Assembly: GCA_045655705.1 (NCBI GenBank) | Contig: JAZOPU010000144.1 | Coordinates: 1-12,203 of the forward strand | Length of the DNA stretch: 12,203 bases | Origin: Scatosoma sp045655705 | GTDB taxonomy: Bacteria > Bacillota > Clostridia > Christensenellales > Borkfalkiaceae | Direction: 5' to 3' | Shown here: positions 1-7,355 of the stretch, piece after piece | Layout: each line of letters opens with the position of its first letter | Numbering within the stretch: the stretch's first letter is position 1 | Notes under the pieces: model-generated | Told to the model about the DNA's origin: nothing | Database searches by the model: none | The model's input: the letters and a program-made list of their open reading frames with translations, nothing else | Translations under genes and position numbers: made by a program

Positions 1-2507
1 CAAATACCGCAGTGCATTTCAGGACGCACTTTCTTTCCGCCTGCCACTGCCATTTCCATAAGCTTACCAACACCCGTCGTATCCAATCTTGCGAACGGAT
101 CGGATTCGTAGATCTTGTTTGCGTAGTATGCGGGCAAGAACTTACCTGCGTCGTCACGCGAGAAGCCGAACGTCATTTGCGTCAAGTCGTTCGTACCGAA
201 GCAGAAGAATTCCGCTTCTTTTGCGATCTCTTCCGCCGTCAAGCAAGCGCGGGGAATTTCGATCATCGTACCCACTTCATATTTAAGCTCTACACCGCTT
301 GCCTTGATAACTTCTTCCGCCGTTTTCACAACGATATCTTTCACGAATTTCAATTCTTTCGTTTCGCCCGTCAAAGGAATCATGATTTCGGGAACAAGCT
401 TCCAATCCGCGTGTTTTTTCACAACGTTGATAGCAGCTTTGATAACCGCTTTCGTTTGCATAACCGCGATTTCGGGATAGGTTACGCTCAAACGGCAACC
501 ACGGTGACCCATCATGGGGTTGAATTCGTGAAGGCTTGCGATAATGTCTTTGATTTGACCAACCGTCTTGTTTTGTGCTTTTGCAAGCGCCGCGATATCT
601 TCTTCCGTCGTGGGAACGAACTCGTGAAGGGGAGGATCAAGGAAACGAATAGTAACGGGATATCCGCCAAGGGCTTCGAAAAGACCTTCAAAGTCAGCCT
701 GTTGCATAGGTTCAATCTTCGCAAGCGCCGCTTCTCTTTCTTCTACCGTGTCCGCACAAATCATTTCACGGAACGCGCCGATTCTTGCAGGATCGAAGAA
801 CATATGCTCGGTACGGCAAAGACCGATACCTTGCGCGCCGAACGCCACCGCTTGTTTTGCATCTTCGGGGCTGTCCGCGTTCGTTCTAACGCCAAGTGCT
901 TTATACTTGTCCGCAAGTTCCATAATACGTCCAAAATAACCAGAGTTAGGATCAGCGGGAACGGTCTTGATCAAGCAATCGTAGATATTACCCGTCGAGC
1001 CGTCCAAGGAAAGCAAGTCGCCTTCGCGGAAAATCTTGCCCGCAAGCTCGAACCATTTTTCTTCTTCGTGCATTTTAATGTCGCCGCAACCGGAAACACA
1101 GCACGTACCCATACCACGCGCAACAACCGCCGCGTGCGAGGTTTGACCGCCACGTACCGTCAAGATACCTTGCGCGTATTTCATACCTTCGATATCTTCG
1201 GGAGAAGTTTCCAAACGCACGAGAATTACGTTCTCGCCTTTCTTGCCTTCTACCACCGCGTCTTCTGCCGTGAACACGATCTTACCAGCAGCCGCACCAG
1301 GGGAAGCTGCGATACCTTTACCAACAACGTTGTTCTTGTCCGCGTCTTTGAGGGCTTTCGCGTCGAATTGCGGGTGCAAAAGCATATCCAAGCTCTTCGC
1401 GTCGATTTGCATAAGCGCTTCTTTTTCGGTGATCATGCCCTGGTCAATAAGGTCGCAAGCGATCTTGATAGCCGCCGCCGCGGTACGCTTACCGTTACGC
1501 GTTTGGAGCATATACAATTTTTTGTCTTGAATGGTAAATTCCATATCCTGCATATCACGGTAGTGATTTTCAAGGATATCGCAAACTTTCAAGAACTGTT
1601 CGTAAACTTCGGGGAATACTTCTTTCATTTGCGCGATAGGCATCGGCGTACGCACACCTGCAACAACGTCTTCGCCTTGTGCGTTGGTAAGGAACTCACC
1701 CATAAGTCCTTTTTCGCCCGTTGCAGGGTTACGCGTGAACGCAACGCCCGTACCCGACGTTTCACCCATGTTACCGAACGCCATCATTTGTACGTTTACC
1801 GCCGTACCCCAGCTATACGGGATATCATGGTCCATACGATAGATGTTCGCACGGGGGTTGTCCCAAGAACGGAACACGGCTTTCACCGCTTCAAAGAGTT
1901 GTTCTTTGGGATCGGAAGGGAAATCCTTGCCAAGTTGCTTTTTATATTCAGCCTTGAATTGGTTCGCAAGCGCTTTAAGATCGTTAGCGTCAAGTTCCAC
2001 GTCTTGCGTAACGCCCTTTGCTTCTTTCATTTCGTCGATAAGCTTTTCAAAGTATTTCTTGCCGACTTCCATAACGACGTCGGAGAACATTTGAATGAAA
2101 CGACGGTAGCAGTCCCAAGCCCAACGGGGGTTGCCCGACTTGTTTGCGAGCGTTTCCACCACTTCTTCATTCAAGCCAAGGTTAAGAATGGTATCCATCA
2201 TACCAGGCATAGACGCACGTGCGCCCGAACGAACGGAAACGAGCAAAGGATTTTCCTTGTCGCCAAACTTCATACCGCAGATATTTTCCATCTTTTCGAT
2301 GTACTGCATAATTTCCGCTTGAATGTCGGCGTTGATTTGTTTGCCGTCCTCATAATACTGCGTGCAGGCTTCCGTAGAGATCGTGAAGCCTTGGGGTACG
2401 GGAAGACCGATATTGGTCATTTCCGCAAGGTTTGCACCCTTACCGCCAAGGATTTCGCGCATTTTCGCGTTACCTTCGGTGAAGAGATAGCAATACTTTT
2501 TTGCCAT
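1..2507 (-). CDS. ppdK: pyruvate, phosphate dikinase (3' end cut by window edge)
   Basis: Catalyses the reversible conversion of ATP, phosphate and pyruvate to AMP, PPi and phosphoenolpyruvate in the cytosol. 835 complete codons are present, and the family is about 875 residues, so roughly 40 C-terminal residues lie outside. Seen in order: an N-terminal ATP-grasp region starting MAKKYCYLF and containing GGKGANLAEM; the phosphohistidine domain with GGQTSHAAVVARG, where His458 is the swivelling histidine and Thr456 matches the residue phosphorylated for regulation in plant enzymes; and the C-terminal PEP/pyruvate barrel with GLCRTEHMFF, IRFLDPPLHEF, EIPRA and FGTNDLTQM. The last readable residues are EMHCGI followed by TG of the next codon, which should be the catalytic Cys of GICGEHGG. 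The ATG at 2507 follows GGAGG at 10 nt spacing and gives the usual family N terminus. It has its own promoters and sits downstream of the tcdA terminator, so it is probably its own unit. No PPDK regulatory kinase/phosphatase gene is visible. Confidence 0.97.
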   Translation of the reverse strand, partial: MAKKYCYLFTEGNAKMREILGGKGANLAEMTNIGLPVPQGFTISTEACTQYYEDGKQINADIQAEIMQYIEKMENICGMKFGDKENPLLVSVRSGARASMPGMMDTILNLGLNEEVVETLANKSGNPRWAWDCYRRFIQMFSDVVMEVGKKYFEKLIDEMKEAKGVTQDVELDANDLKALANQFKAEYKKQLGKDFPSDPKEQLFEAVKAVFRSWDNPRANIYRMDHDIPYSWGTAVNVQMMAFGNMGETSGTGVAFTRNPATGEKGLMGEFLTNAQGEDVVAGVRTPMPIAQMKEVFPEVYEQFLKVCDILENHYRDMQDMEFTIQDKKLYMLQTRNGKRTAAAAIKIACDLIDQGMITEKEALMQIDAKSLDMLLHPQFDAKALKDADKNNVVGKGIAASPGAAAGKIVFTAEDAVVEGKKGENVILVRLETSPEDIEGMKYAQGILTVRGGQTSHAAVVARGMGTCCVSGCGDIKMHEEEKWFELAGKIFREGDLLSLDGSTGNIYDCLIKTVPADPNSGYFGRIMELADKYKALGVRTNADSPEDAKQAVAFGAQGIGLCRTEHMFFDPARIGAFREMICADTVEEREAALAKIEPMQQADFEGLFEALGGYPVTIRFLDPPLHEFVPTTEEDIAALAKAQNKTVGQIKDIIASLHEFNPMMGHRGCRLSVTYPEIAVMQTKAVIKAAINVVKKHADWKLVPEIMIPLTGETKELKFVKDIVVKTAEEVIKASGVELKYEVGTMIEIPRACLTAEEIAKEAEFFCFGTNDLTQMTFGFSRDDAGKFLPAYYANKIYESDPFARLDTTGVGKLMEMAVAGGKKVRPEMHCGI

Positions 2508-2600
2508 AATTTTATTTCCTCCAAGTTGATTTTTTTCTTTTTTTCCGTTAAAACCGCAAAAAACTCCTGCGCTCGTTTTTCAGGGCGCAAGCTTTTTCGC

Positions 2601-2629
2601 ATTATACTGTTTTCTACTCATTATTTTAA
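2601..2629 (-). promoter_or_regulatory. second possible promoter for ppdK (downstream)
   Basis: A perfect TATAAT (2606-2601, minus strand) lies 17 nt after TTAAAA (2629-2624), which matches four of six -35 bases. A start near 2594 would give a leader of roughly 87 nt. It partly overlaps the upstream candidate, so the two may be alternatives or act in tandem. Confidence 0.4.
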
Positions 2630-2651
2630 TATAAAACCAAAAAAATATCAA
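2623..2651 (-). promoter_or_regulatory. sigma-A-type promoter for ppdK (upstream)
   Basis: On the minus strand TTGATA (2651-2646) is separated by exactly 17 nt from TAAAAT (2628-2623). Each hexamer is one base off consensus. It lies about 116 nt upstream of the ppdK ATG and downstream of the tcdA terminator. The region is AT-rich, so chance matches are likelier than usual. Confidence 0.5.
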
Positions 2652-2711
2652 GCCTTTGACAGCTGTTTTTGATAATTTTTCAAAAAATTTTGCATTTTTT
2701 CATTTTCACGC

Positions 2712-2758
2712 AAAAAAAGTTGAAAACTGCTCTCGAAAGCGTCGCTTTCGAGAGCAGT
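2712..2758 (-). terminator. intrinsic terminator after tcdA
   Basis: A perfect 15-bp stem (2726-2740 pairing with 2744-2758, loop of 3 nt) begins 6 nt after the tcdA stop. On the minus strand it is followed by a short T run, CAAC and then seven T. It should end the tcdA transcript. In the plus direction it is also followed by a T-rich stretch, so it could work both ways. Confidence 0.85.
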
Positions 2759-2764
2759 ACCTTT

Positions 2765-3454
2765 TTATTTTAACAAATCTTTGATTACTTCGCTAGCAAT
2801 AATCAAACCCATAACGGACGGCGCAAAAGCAATGCTTGCAGGCACGGGTTTTCCGTGTTCGTTCTTTTCCGCGCTCCCTTTGGGTTCTTCCTTGGAATAG
2901 ACGACTTTCACGCCCTTCACACCCCTGTTTTTGAGTTCTCTGCGCATAACCCTTGCAAGCGGGCAAACGCTGGTTTTTTCAATATCCGCCACCGCGAACG
3001 CCGTGGGGTCGAGTTTATTCCCCGCACCCATAGCGGAAATAACGGGCACGCCCGCCTTTTTTGCGCCTTCAATCACGGCAATTTTTCCGCTCACCGTGTC
3101 GATTGCGTCTATCACGTAATCGTAAGGCGTGAAATCAAACGGCGTATCAGGCAGGAAAAATAAATCGTGCGCTTGCACTTTAATACTTGGATTGATATCA
3201 AGTAAGCGTTCTTGCATTACCTGCGTTTTCTTCTTTCCTACGGTGGAATGAAGCGCGATAATTTGACGGTTGATGTTGCTTTCACTAACGACGTCATTAT
3301 CCACAATATCCACCGCGCCAACACCGCTACGGGCAAGCGCTTCAATAACGTAACCGCCCACACCCCCAACGCCGAACACAAGCACGCGCGCGCGGTTTAA
3401 TTTCTCCACACCCGCTTTACCGATTAAATTTTCCGTTCTTGAAAACTGTTCCAT
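2765..3454 (-). CDS. tcdA: tRNA threonylcarbamoyladenosine dehydratase (TcdA, ThiF/E1-like)
   Basis: Member of the ThiF/MoeB/E1 superfamily. TcdA uses ATP to dehydrate t6A at position 37 of ANN-decoding tRNAs to cyclic t6A. The protein is 229 aa with the chosen start. Visible features are the nucleotide-binding loop GVGGVGG (28-34), the acidic DNDVV segment (52-56), the adenylate-site INRQI (Arg63), the conserved GKKK (73-76) and the DAIDT strand end (117-121). An in-frame ATG 18 nt upstream (3472) would overlap the preceding gene by 13 bp. I prefer the ATG at 3454 because MEQFSRTENLIGK matches the usual N terminus and leaves a 5-nt gap after the metallo-beta-lactamase gene. That spacing suggests co-transcription and coupled translation. 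No csdA/csdE sulfur-relay partner is nearby. Another ThiF-family role is possible but less likely, as length and context of motifs fit TcdA. Confidence 0.88.
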   Translation of the reverse strand: MEQFSRTENLIGKAGVEKLNRARVLVFGVGGVGGYVIEALARSGVGAVDIVDNDVVSESNINRQIIALHSTVGKKKTQVMQERLLDINPSIKVQAHDLFFLPDTPFDFTPYDYVIDAIDTVSGKIAVIEGAKKAGVPVISAMGAGNKLDPTAFAVADIEKTSVCPLARVMRRELKNRGVKGVKVVYSKEEPKGSAEKNEHGKPVPASIAFAPSVMGLIIASEVIKDLLK

Positions 3455-3459
3455 ACTTT

Positions 3460-4584
3460 TTACTCTGCCCATTCTTTGGGGCGTTTTCTATTCTCTGCAA
3501 ACCACGGCGTATCCTTTAAAAGCGTATTATTGTTGGAGCATTGCACCTGCACTTCCCCGCCGTTGCTACGCACGATAATATTCCCGTTTAATAGTGCATA
3601 TCCCTCCTCGTTTTCAGCCACAAGTACGGGTATATACACTTTATCCGTATACACAGCCACATTATCTATAAATTCCTGATGAGGGAAGTTGTATTTACCA
3701 CCGCAACAGCAATTTGCCACCACAATTTCAGGTTGGATTTTTTGCAACAATTCCACCGTGCTTGAAGTATCGCTACCATGATGTCCCGCTTTATATAACT
3801 TACATTTGGGTAGGGTATTGTTTTTCACAAGCGACTGTTCGCCAGCTTTTTCCAAGTCCCCCGTAAATAAATAATGATTATTCCCTTGCGTAAGTAACAT
3901 ACAAACGGAATTATTATTCTCAACACTCGTATCTTCTTCGTAGAATTTTTGATAGAGAATATTCAACGTAATCTCTTCGGCAAGCTGATAACTGCGCTTT
4001 GCATCTCCTTCGTTATTCCAACACTGCAACGCCGTATAATGTTTTGCACCCTTGGCGACTTCTTGATCGCGCATAGCCACGTAATCTTTATACATTTGCG
4101 TGTCTTTTGTCGTTTTCGGGAAATCAATGATCGTTTGACATTCAAAGCTTTCAAAAACACCTTGGATACTGCTCGTGCCCACGAACGCCGCGATATGGTC
4201 AGTATCCGCGTGGGTTGCGATCACATATTCCAAAACACCATCCGTACAATACGTTTGAATATACGGCACAATCGTTTGCGCCGAGCTTCTTTCAGAACCT
4301 GCGTCGATAAGCACTTCTGTATCTCCTATCTTAATTAGCGTGCAATCCCCCGGTGCTTTATTCCCAAGCTCCAAGAAATGTATTTGTAAATCGTCGGTGA
4401 TGATACTTTCCTGATTTTCTTCGGGCGGGAATACCTTATCCAAAAAAGGAATATGGATAACGCCCTTTTTATGCAACACACAACAGCCCACGATTGCCAC
4501 GATAAGAAGAATTGCAATCACGACGAGCACGGGATGCTTTTTTGCTATTTTTTTCACCTTACGGCGTGTTTTTTTGCTTGCCAT
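3460..4584 (-). CDS. membrane-anchored ComEC-like metallo-beta-lactamase-fold hydrolase
   Basis: A 374-aa protein. Residues 1-18 are very basic (MASKKTRRKVKKIAKK), followed by one hydrophobic segment (about 18-36). This gives an N-in, single-pass anchor with the enzyme domain outside the membrane. The metallo-beta-lactamase domain resembles the C-terminal hydrolase of ComEC/Rec2: DAGS near 94-97, THADTDH (124-130), FTGD (240-243), AGHHGS (266-271), and a late FPH (300-302) matching the usual HPH. These are the expected metal ligands, so it is probably an active two-metal nuclease or phosphohydrolase. The ComEC channel domain is absent, so it is not a competence DNA channel; the substrate is unknown. 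Residues 292-294 are three consecutive cysteines, which is odd for an exported domain. The ATG follows AAAGGTGG. The gene starts just after a hairpin following the pyruvate formate-lyase operon and ends 5 nt before tcdA, so those two are probably co-expressed. Confidence 0.85.
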   Translation of the reverse strand: MASKKTRRKVKKIAKKHPVLVVIAILLIVAIVGCCVLHKKGVIHIPFLDKVFPPEENQESIITDDLQIHFLELGNKAPGDCTLIKIGDTEVLIDAGSERSSAQTIVPYIQTYCTDGVLEYVIATHADTDHIAAFVGTSSIQGVFESFECQTIIDFPKTTKDTQMYKDYVAMRDQEVAKGAKHYTALQCWNNEGDAKRSYQLAEEITLNILYQKFYEEDTSVENNNSVCMLLTQGNNHYLFTGDLEKAGEQSLVKNNTLPKCKLYKAGHHGSDTSSTVELLQKIQPEIVVANCCCGGKYNFPHQEFIDNVAVYTDKVYIPVLVAENEEGYALLNGNIIVRSNGGEVQVQCSNNNTLLKDTPWFAENRKRPKEWAE

Positions 4585-4596
4585 ATACCACCTTTA

Positions 4597-4631
4597 TACA
4601 AAAGCTGCCGTCGAAAACGGCGGCAGCTTTT
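4597..4631 (-). terminator. hairpin terminator after the pyruvate formate-lyase operon
   Basis: GCTGCCG and CGGCAGC pair across a 10-nt loop and are flanked by A and T runs that extend the stem. On the minus strand it is followed by TTTTGTAT, so it can end the transcript of the small glycyl radical gene. The T run is short in this direction, so readthrough into the hydrolase gene 12 nt further on is plausible. The plus-strand side has the stronger T run, but no gene there needs it. No convincing separate promoter for the hydrolase gene is seen. Confidence 0.6.
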
Positions 4632-4652
4632 TTGTTTTTGTGTTTTTCCCGA

Positions 4653-4886
4653 TTACATAGATTCGTGAATGGTACGGGAAATAACGTCGTCTTGCTGTTC
4701 CTTCGTAAGTTTAATGAAGTTTACAGCATACCCCGACACGCGGATCGTAAGCTGAGGATATTTTTCAGGATGCGCCTGCGCGTCAAGAAGCGTTTCACGG
4801 TTGAACACGTTCACGTTAAGGTGATATCCGCTATCGCCAACGTAACCGTCCAACATATTCACTAAGTTATCAACTCTGTTCGACAT
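4653..4886 (-). CDS. stand-alone glycyl radical subunit of a two-component pyruvate formate-lyase
   Basis: A 77-aa protein equal to the last part of PflB. It has NLVNMLDGYV (7-16), the HLNVNVFNRE segment (22-31), PEKYPQLTIRVSGYAV (40-55) and the terminal HESM. Gly52 in RVSGYAV is the residue that carries the radical (Gly734 in E. coli PflB). It resembles GrcA/YfiD but lacks that protein's N-terminal extension of about 50 residues. It begins where the upstream pflB stops, so it should complete that enzyme rather than act as an optional spare. AGGAG at 4901-4897 lies 10 nt before the ATG at 4886, showing independent translation initiation. It is 45 nt downstream of pflB, in the same frame by chance, with TAA codons intervening. 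The radical would be installed by the PflA encoded upstream. Annotation pipelines may call it 'autonomous glycyl radical cofactor GrcA', which would hide the split. Confidence 0.93.
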   Translation of the reverse strand: MSNRVDNLVNMLDGYVGDSGYHLNVNVFNRETLLDAQAHPEKYPQLTIRVSGYAVNFIKLTKEQQDDVISRTIHESM

Positions 4887-4934
4887 AATTTTTTATCTCC
4901 TTTTATTATATTTTATGCCACGCTTTTAAGATTA
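4887..4934 (-). other. junction between the two pyruvate formate-lyase genes
   Basis: This is the 45-nt spacer plus the pflB stop codon. Read in the frame shared by both genes on the minus strand it contains TAA (the pflB stop), a second TAA two codons later and a third just after the Shine-Dalgarno site. A single base change or indel could not restore one reading frame. The AGGAG for the small gene is at 4901-4897. A TATAAT string at 4910-4905 has no acceptable -35 element and is probably just AT-rich spacer. Confidence 0.85.
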
Positions 4935-6965
4935 GTCCTCTTTTCCGAGGGATCCGGGCGTGATCGAGAACGTATTGGAAATACCGTCTCTCGAATAGTC
5001 ATAGGGAAGTTTCGCAACCGATTTCAGCGAAGCGAGCGCACCGTTGGAATCTCTGCCGTGCATGGGGTTTGCACCGGGCGCAAGCGGCGTACCGCCCTTT
5101 CTACCGTCGGGCGTGTTACCCGTCTTTTTGCCGTATACGACGTTCGACGTAATCGTAAGAATAGACGTGGTGGGAACAGAATCACGATAGGTGTATTGGC
5201 TCTTCACGTATTTCATAAACGTTTTCAAGATCCAAACTGCAATTTCGTCCGCTCTGTCGTCGTCGTTACCATACTTGGGATATTCCCCTTCGATACGGTA
5301 ATCTACCACGATACCGTCTTCGTTACGGATAGGATAAACCTTTGCGTATTTGATTGCGGAAAGCGAGTCCGCCGCACAGGAAAGACCTGCAATACCCGTT
5401 GCGAAGAAACGGCGTACGTTGGTGTCGTGCAAAGCAAGCTCCAACGCTTCGTAGCTGTATTTATCGTGCATGTAGTGAATAAGGTTGAGCGTATTCACGT
5501 ACAATTCCGCAAGCCACTTCATCATCGTTTCAAACTTCGCGCATACTTCCGCATAGTCAAGCGCGCCGTCGCCCATGATCGGCATAAATTCGGGGGATAC
5601 CTGCATGGGTTTACCCGTCTTTTTGTCTTTCATAAGCTCGTCTTTACCGCCGTTGATTGCATAGAGCAAGCATTTTGCAAGGTTAGCTCTTGCGCCGAAG
5701 AATTGCATATCCTTACCTACGCGCATACAGCTTACGCAACAAGCGATACAGTAGTCGTCGCCCATTTCAGGACGCATAAGATCGTCGCTTTCGTATTGAA
5801 TGGAAGAAGTACGAATGGAAATTTCCGCACAGTATCTCTTGAAGTTGATAGGCAAGCCCTTAGACCAAAGCACCGTAAGGTTGGGTTCGGGTGCAGGACC
5901 AAGGTTATCAAGCGTGTGCAATACACGGAACGCTGTTTTCGTAACGAGCGATCTGCCGTCCACACCCATACCGCCGATGGATTCCGTTACCCACGTAGGG
6001 TCGCCCGAGAAAAGTTCGTTATATTCTTTCGTTCTCATGAACTTCACGATACGAAGTTTCATAATGAAATGATCGATAAATTCTTGCGCTTGTTCTTCGG
6101 TGATAAGTCCCTTGTCAAGATCTCTTTGGATATAGATATCAAGGAACGTGGTGTTTCTACCAATAGACATTGCCGCGCCGTTTTGATCTTTCACCGCCGC
6201 AAGATAACCAAAGTAGAGCGCTTGGATCGCCTCCCTCGCCGTTTCAGCGGGTTTGGAAATATCGCAACCGTAGATCGCCGCCATTTCTTTAAGCGCTTTG
6301 AGTGCTTTGATTTGATCAGCCACTTCTTCGCGGTTTCTTACCTTTTCAGGCGTCATTTCACCGCGCATACCAAGCTTATCTTCTTCTTTCTTTCTAATAA
6401 GATAGTCCACACCATAGAGTGCAACACGGCGATAATCGCCAACGATTCTACCTCTGCCGTACGCATCGGGAAGCCCCGTCAAGATGTGCGCGGAACGTGC
6501 CGCACGCATTTCAGGCGTATACACGTCAAACACACCTTCGTTGTGCGTTTTGCGGTATTTGGTGAAAATTTCTTTCACACCTTCGTCCAATTTATAACCG
6601 TACATTTCGAGCGCGCCCTCGGACATACGAATACCGCCGAAAGGTTGCAACGAACGCTTGAACGGTTCGTCCGTTTGTAAACCAACGATTTTTTCAAGAT
6701 CCTTGTCAAGATAGCCAGCCCCGTGCGAAGTGAGCGTGGAAACAATCTTCGTATCCGCGTTCAAAACACCGCCTGCTTCGCGTTCCTTTTTGGAAAGATC
6801 GCAAACGATCTCCCAAAGTTTTTTCGTCGCTTCCGTTGCGGGAGCGAGGAAACTTGCATCCCCGTCGTAAGGCGCGTAGTTGCGTTGAATGAAATCACGC
6901 ACGTCTACCTCGTCGTCGCACCATTTACCGGGAACAAATCCTTCCCAACCTTTGTATTGCATCAT
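4932..6965 (-). CDS. pflB: pyruvate formate-lyase catalytic chain lacking the glycyl radical domain
   Basis: Formate C-acetyltransferase core: pyruvate plus CoA gives acetyl-CoA plus formate by radical chemistry. 677 aa against about 760 for usual PflB. It aligns from the normal N terminus (QYKGWEGFVPGKW) to the end of the barrel (ISNTFSITPGSLGKED) and stops just before the linker to the glycyl radical domain. Seen: a substrate-binding arginine region near 171-180 (RGRIVGDYRR), GAAMSIGR (263-270), Trp325, the active-site pair Cys409-Cys410 in YCIACCVSCM, FGARANLAK with Arg426, and GNTPDGR (616-622). All catalytic-chain residues are present; only the radical glycine is missing and is encoded by the next gene. 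Two extra cysteines (406 and 413) flank the active pair. The ATG at 6965 follows AGGAG at 8 nt; the next codon is also ATG. It lies 72 nt after the thioredoxin-like gene and shares the pflA transcript. Without the small subunit it should be inactive. Confidence 0.97.
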   Translation of the reverse strand: MMQYKGWEGFVPGKWCDDEVDVRDFIQRNYAPYDGDASFLAPATEATKKLWEIVCDLSKKEREAGGVLNADTKIVSTLTSHGAGYLDKDLEKIVGLQTDEPFKRSLQPFGGIRMSEGALEMYGYKLDEGVKEIFTKYRKTHNEGVFDVYTPEMRAARSAHILTGLPDAYGRGRIVGDYRRVALYGVDYLIRKKEEDKLGMRGEMTPEKVRNREEVADQIKALKALKEMAAIYGCDISKPAETAREAIQALYFGYLAAVKDQNGAAMSIGRNTTFLDIYIQRDLDKGLITEEQAQEFIDHFIMKLRIVKFMRTKEYNELFSGDPTWVTESIGGMGVDGRSLVTKTAFRVLHTLDNLGPAPEPNLTVLWSKGLPINFKRYCAEISIRTSSIQYESDDLMRPEMGDDYCIACCVSCMRVGKDMQFFGARANLAKCLLYAINGGKDELMKDKKTGKPMQVSPEFMPIMGDGALDYAEVCAKFETMMKWLAELYVNTLNLIHYMHDKYSYEALELALHDTNVRRFFATGIAGLSCAADSLSAIKYAKVYPIRNEDGIVVDYRIEGEYPKYGNDDDRADEIAVWILKTFMKYVKSQYTYRDSVPTTSILTITSNVVYGKKTGNTPDGRKGGTPLAPGANPMHGRDSNGALASLKSVAKLPYDYSRDGISNTFSITPGSLGKED

Positions 6966-7037
6966 ATCAATTACTCCTAATAATTTTTATTCCTTCTTAT
7001 TTATAAACAAATATCCCCGTTTATTAAGCAGGTTTGT

Positions 7038-7355
7038 CTATTTTTTCGATTTTCTTTCTTCGATTTTCGCGTCCAGCCAAATTTCTAAAATTTCTTCGGG
7101 CTGAAACCCCGAGCACCGCGCAAAAATCTCTCCGCTATCCATAAGTAAGATTGTGGGCACTTTCTCCACTTCCCATTCTTGCATAAGCGCGACCGTCGTA
7201 AAATCCGCTTCCACGTGCACAAGACGAATATCGTCGCGTTTATCGCAAAGAGATTTGAGAATCGGCATAAGCGTCAAACAGTTAGCACAGCTCTCCCCGC
7301 TAATCTCCACACAGCAAAGCCCTTTCAGCTCGTCTTTGTAATTTTCTACGTTCAT
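7038..7355 (-). CDS. thioredoxin-like protein with CANC motif, in the pyruvate formate-lyase operon
   Basis: A 105-aa thioredoxin-fold protein. The redox motif is Cys23-Ala-Asn-Cys26 in GESCANCLTLMP, where a classical thioredoxin has WCGPC. The conserved cis-proline is Pro67 in KVPTILL, and GEIFARCSGF (75-84) matches the late strand pair. Both cysteines and the cis-proline are intact, so disulfide exchange is plausible; further cysteines are at 14, 15, 37 and 81. No signal peptide, so cytosolic. The ATG at 7355 follows AAGGAG and overlaps the pflA stop codon as ATGA, indicating translational coupling. A TTG 15 nt upstream would also be open but has no better ribosome site. Its target is unknown. 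The position between pflA and pflB suggests keeping cysteines of the activase or lyase reduced, which is inference from context only. Confidence 0.85.
   Translation of the reverse strand: MNVENYKDELKGLCCVEISGESCANCLTLMPILKSLCDKRDDIRLVHVEADFTTVALMQEWEVEKVPTILLMDSGEIFARCSGFQPEEILEIWLDAKIEERKSKK

Noticed and set aside
12..2672. Very long plus-strand open frame (886 codons) opposite ppdK
   Set aside because: Its product is low-complexity His/Phe/Arg-rich with no family motif. The opposite strand encodes a full, motif-complete PPDK. It stays open because the minus-strand gene avoids codons whose complements are stops.
3454..3472. Upstream ATG at 3472 as the tcdA start
   Set aside because: It adds six residues (MGRVKS) not expected for the family and overlaps the preceding gene by 13 bp. 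It cannot be fully excluded.
4905..4910. TATAAT in the spacer as an internal promoter for the radical subunit
   Set aside because: No -35-like hexamer at 16-18 nt spacing and no extended -10; the spacer is AT-rich, so a chance match is likely. 5'-end mapping would settle it.
4887..4934. Explaining the split PflB as a frameshift or nonsense mutation
   Set aside because: Both genes share a frame but three TAA codons, an AGGAG site and 45 nt of AT-rich non-coding sequence lie between them. The small gene starts with its own ATG and all key residues on both sides are intact.
5058..6680. Long plus-strand open frame (540 codons) opposite pflB
   Set aside because: Antisense shadow of a gene with clear conserved residues; no recognisable protein and no ribosome site of note.
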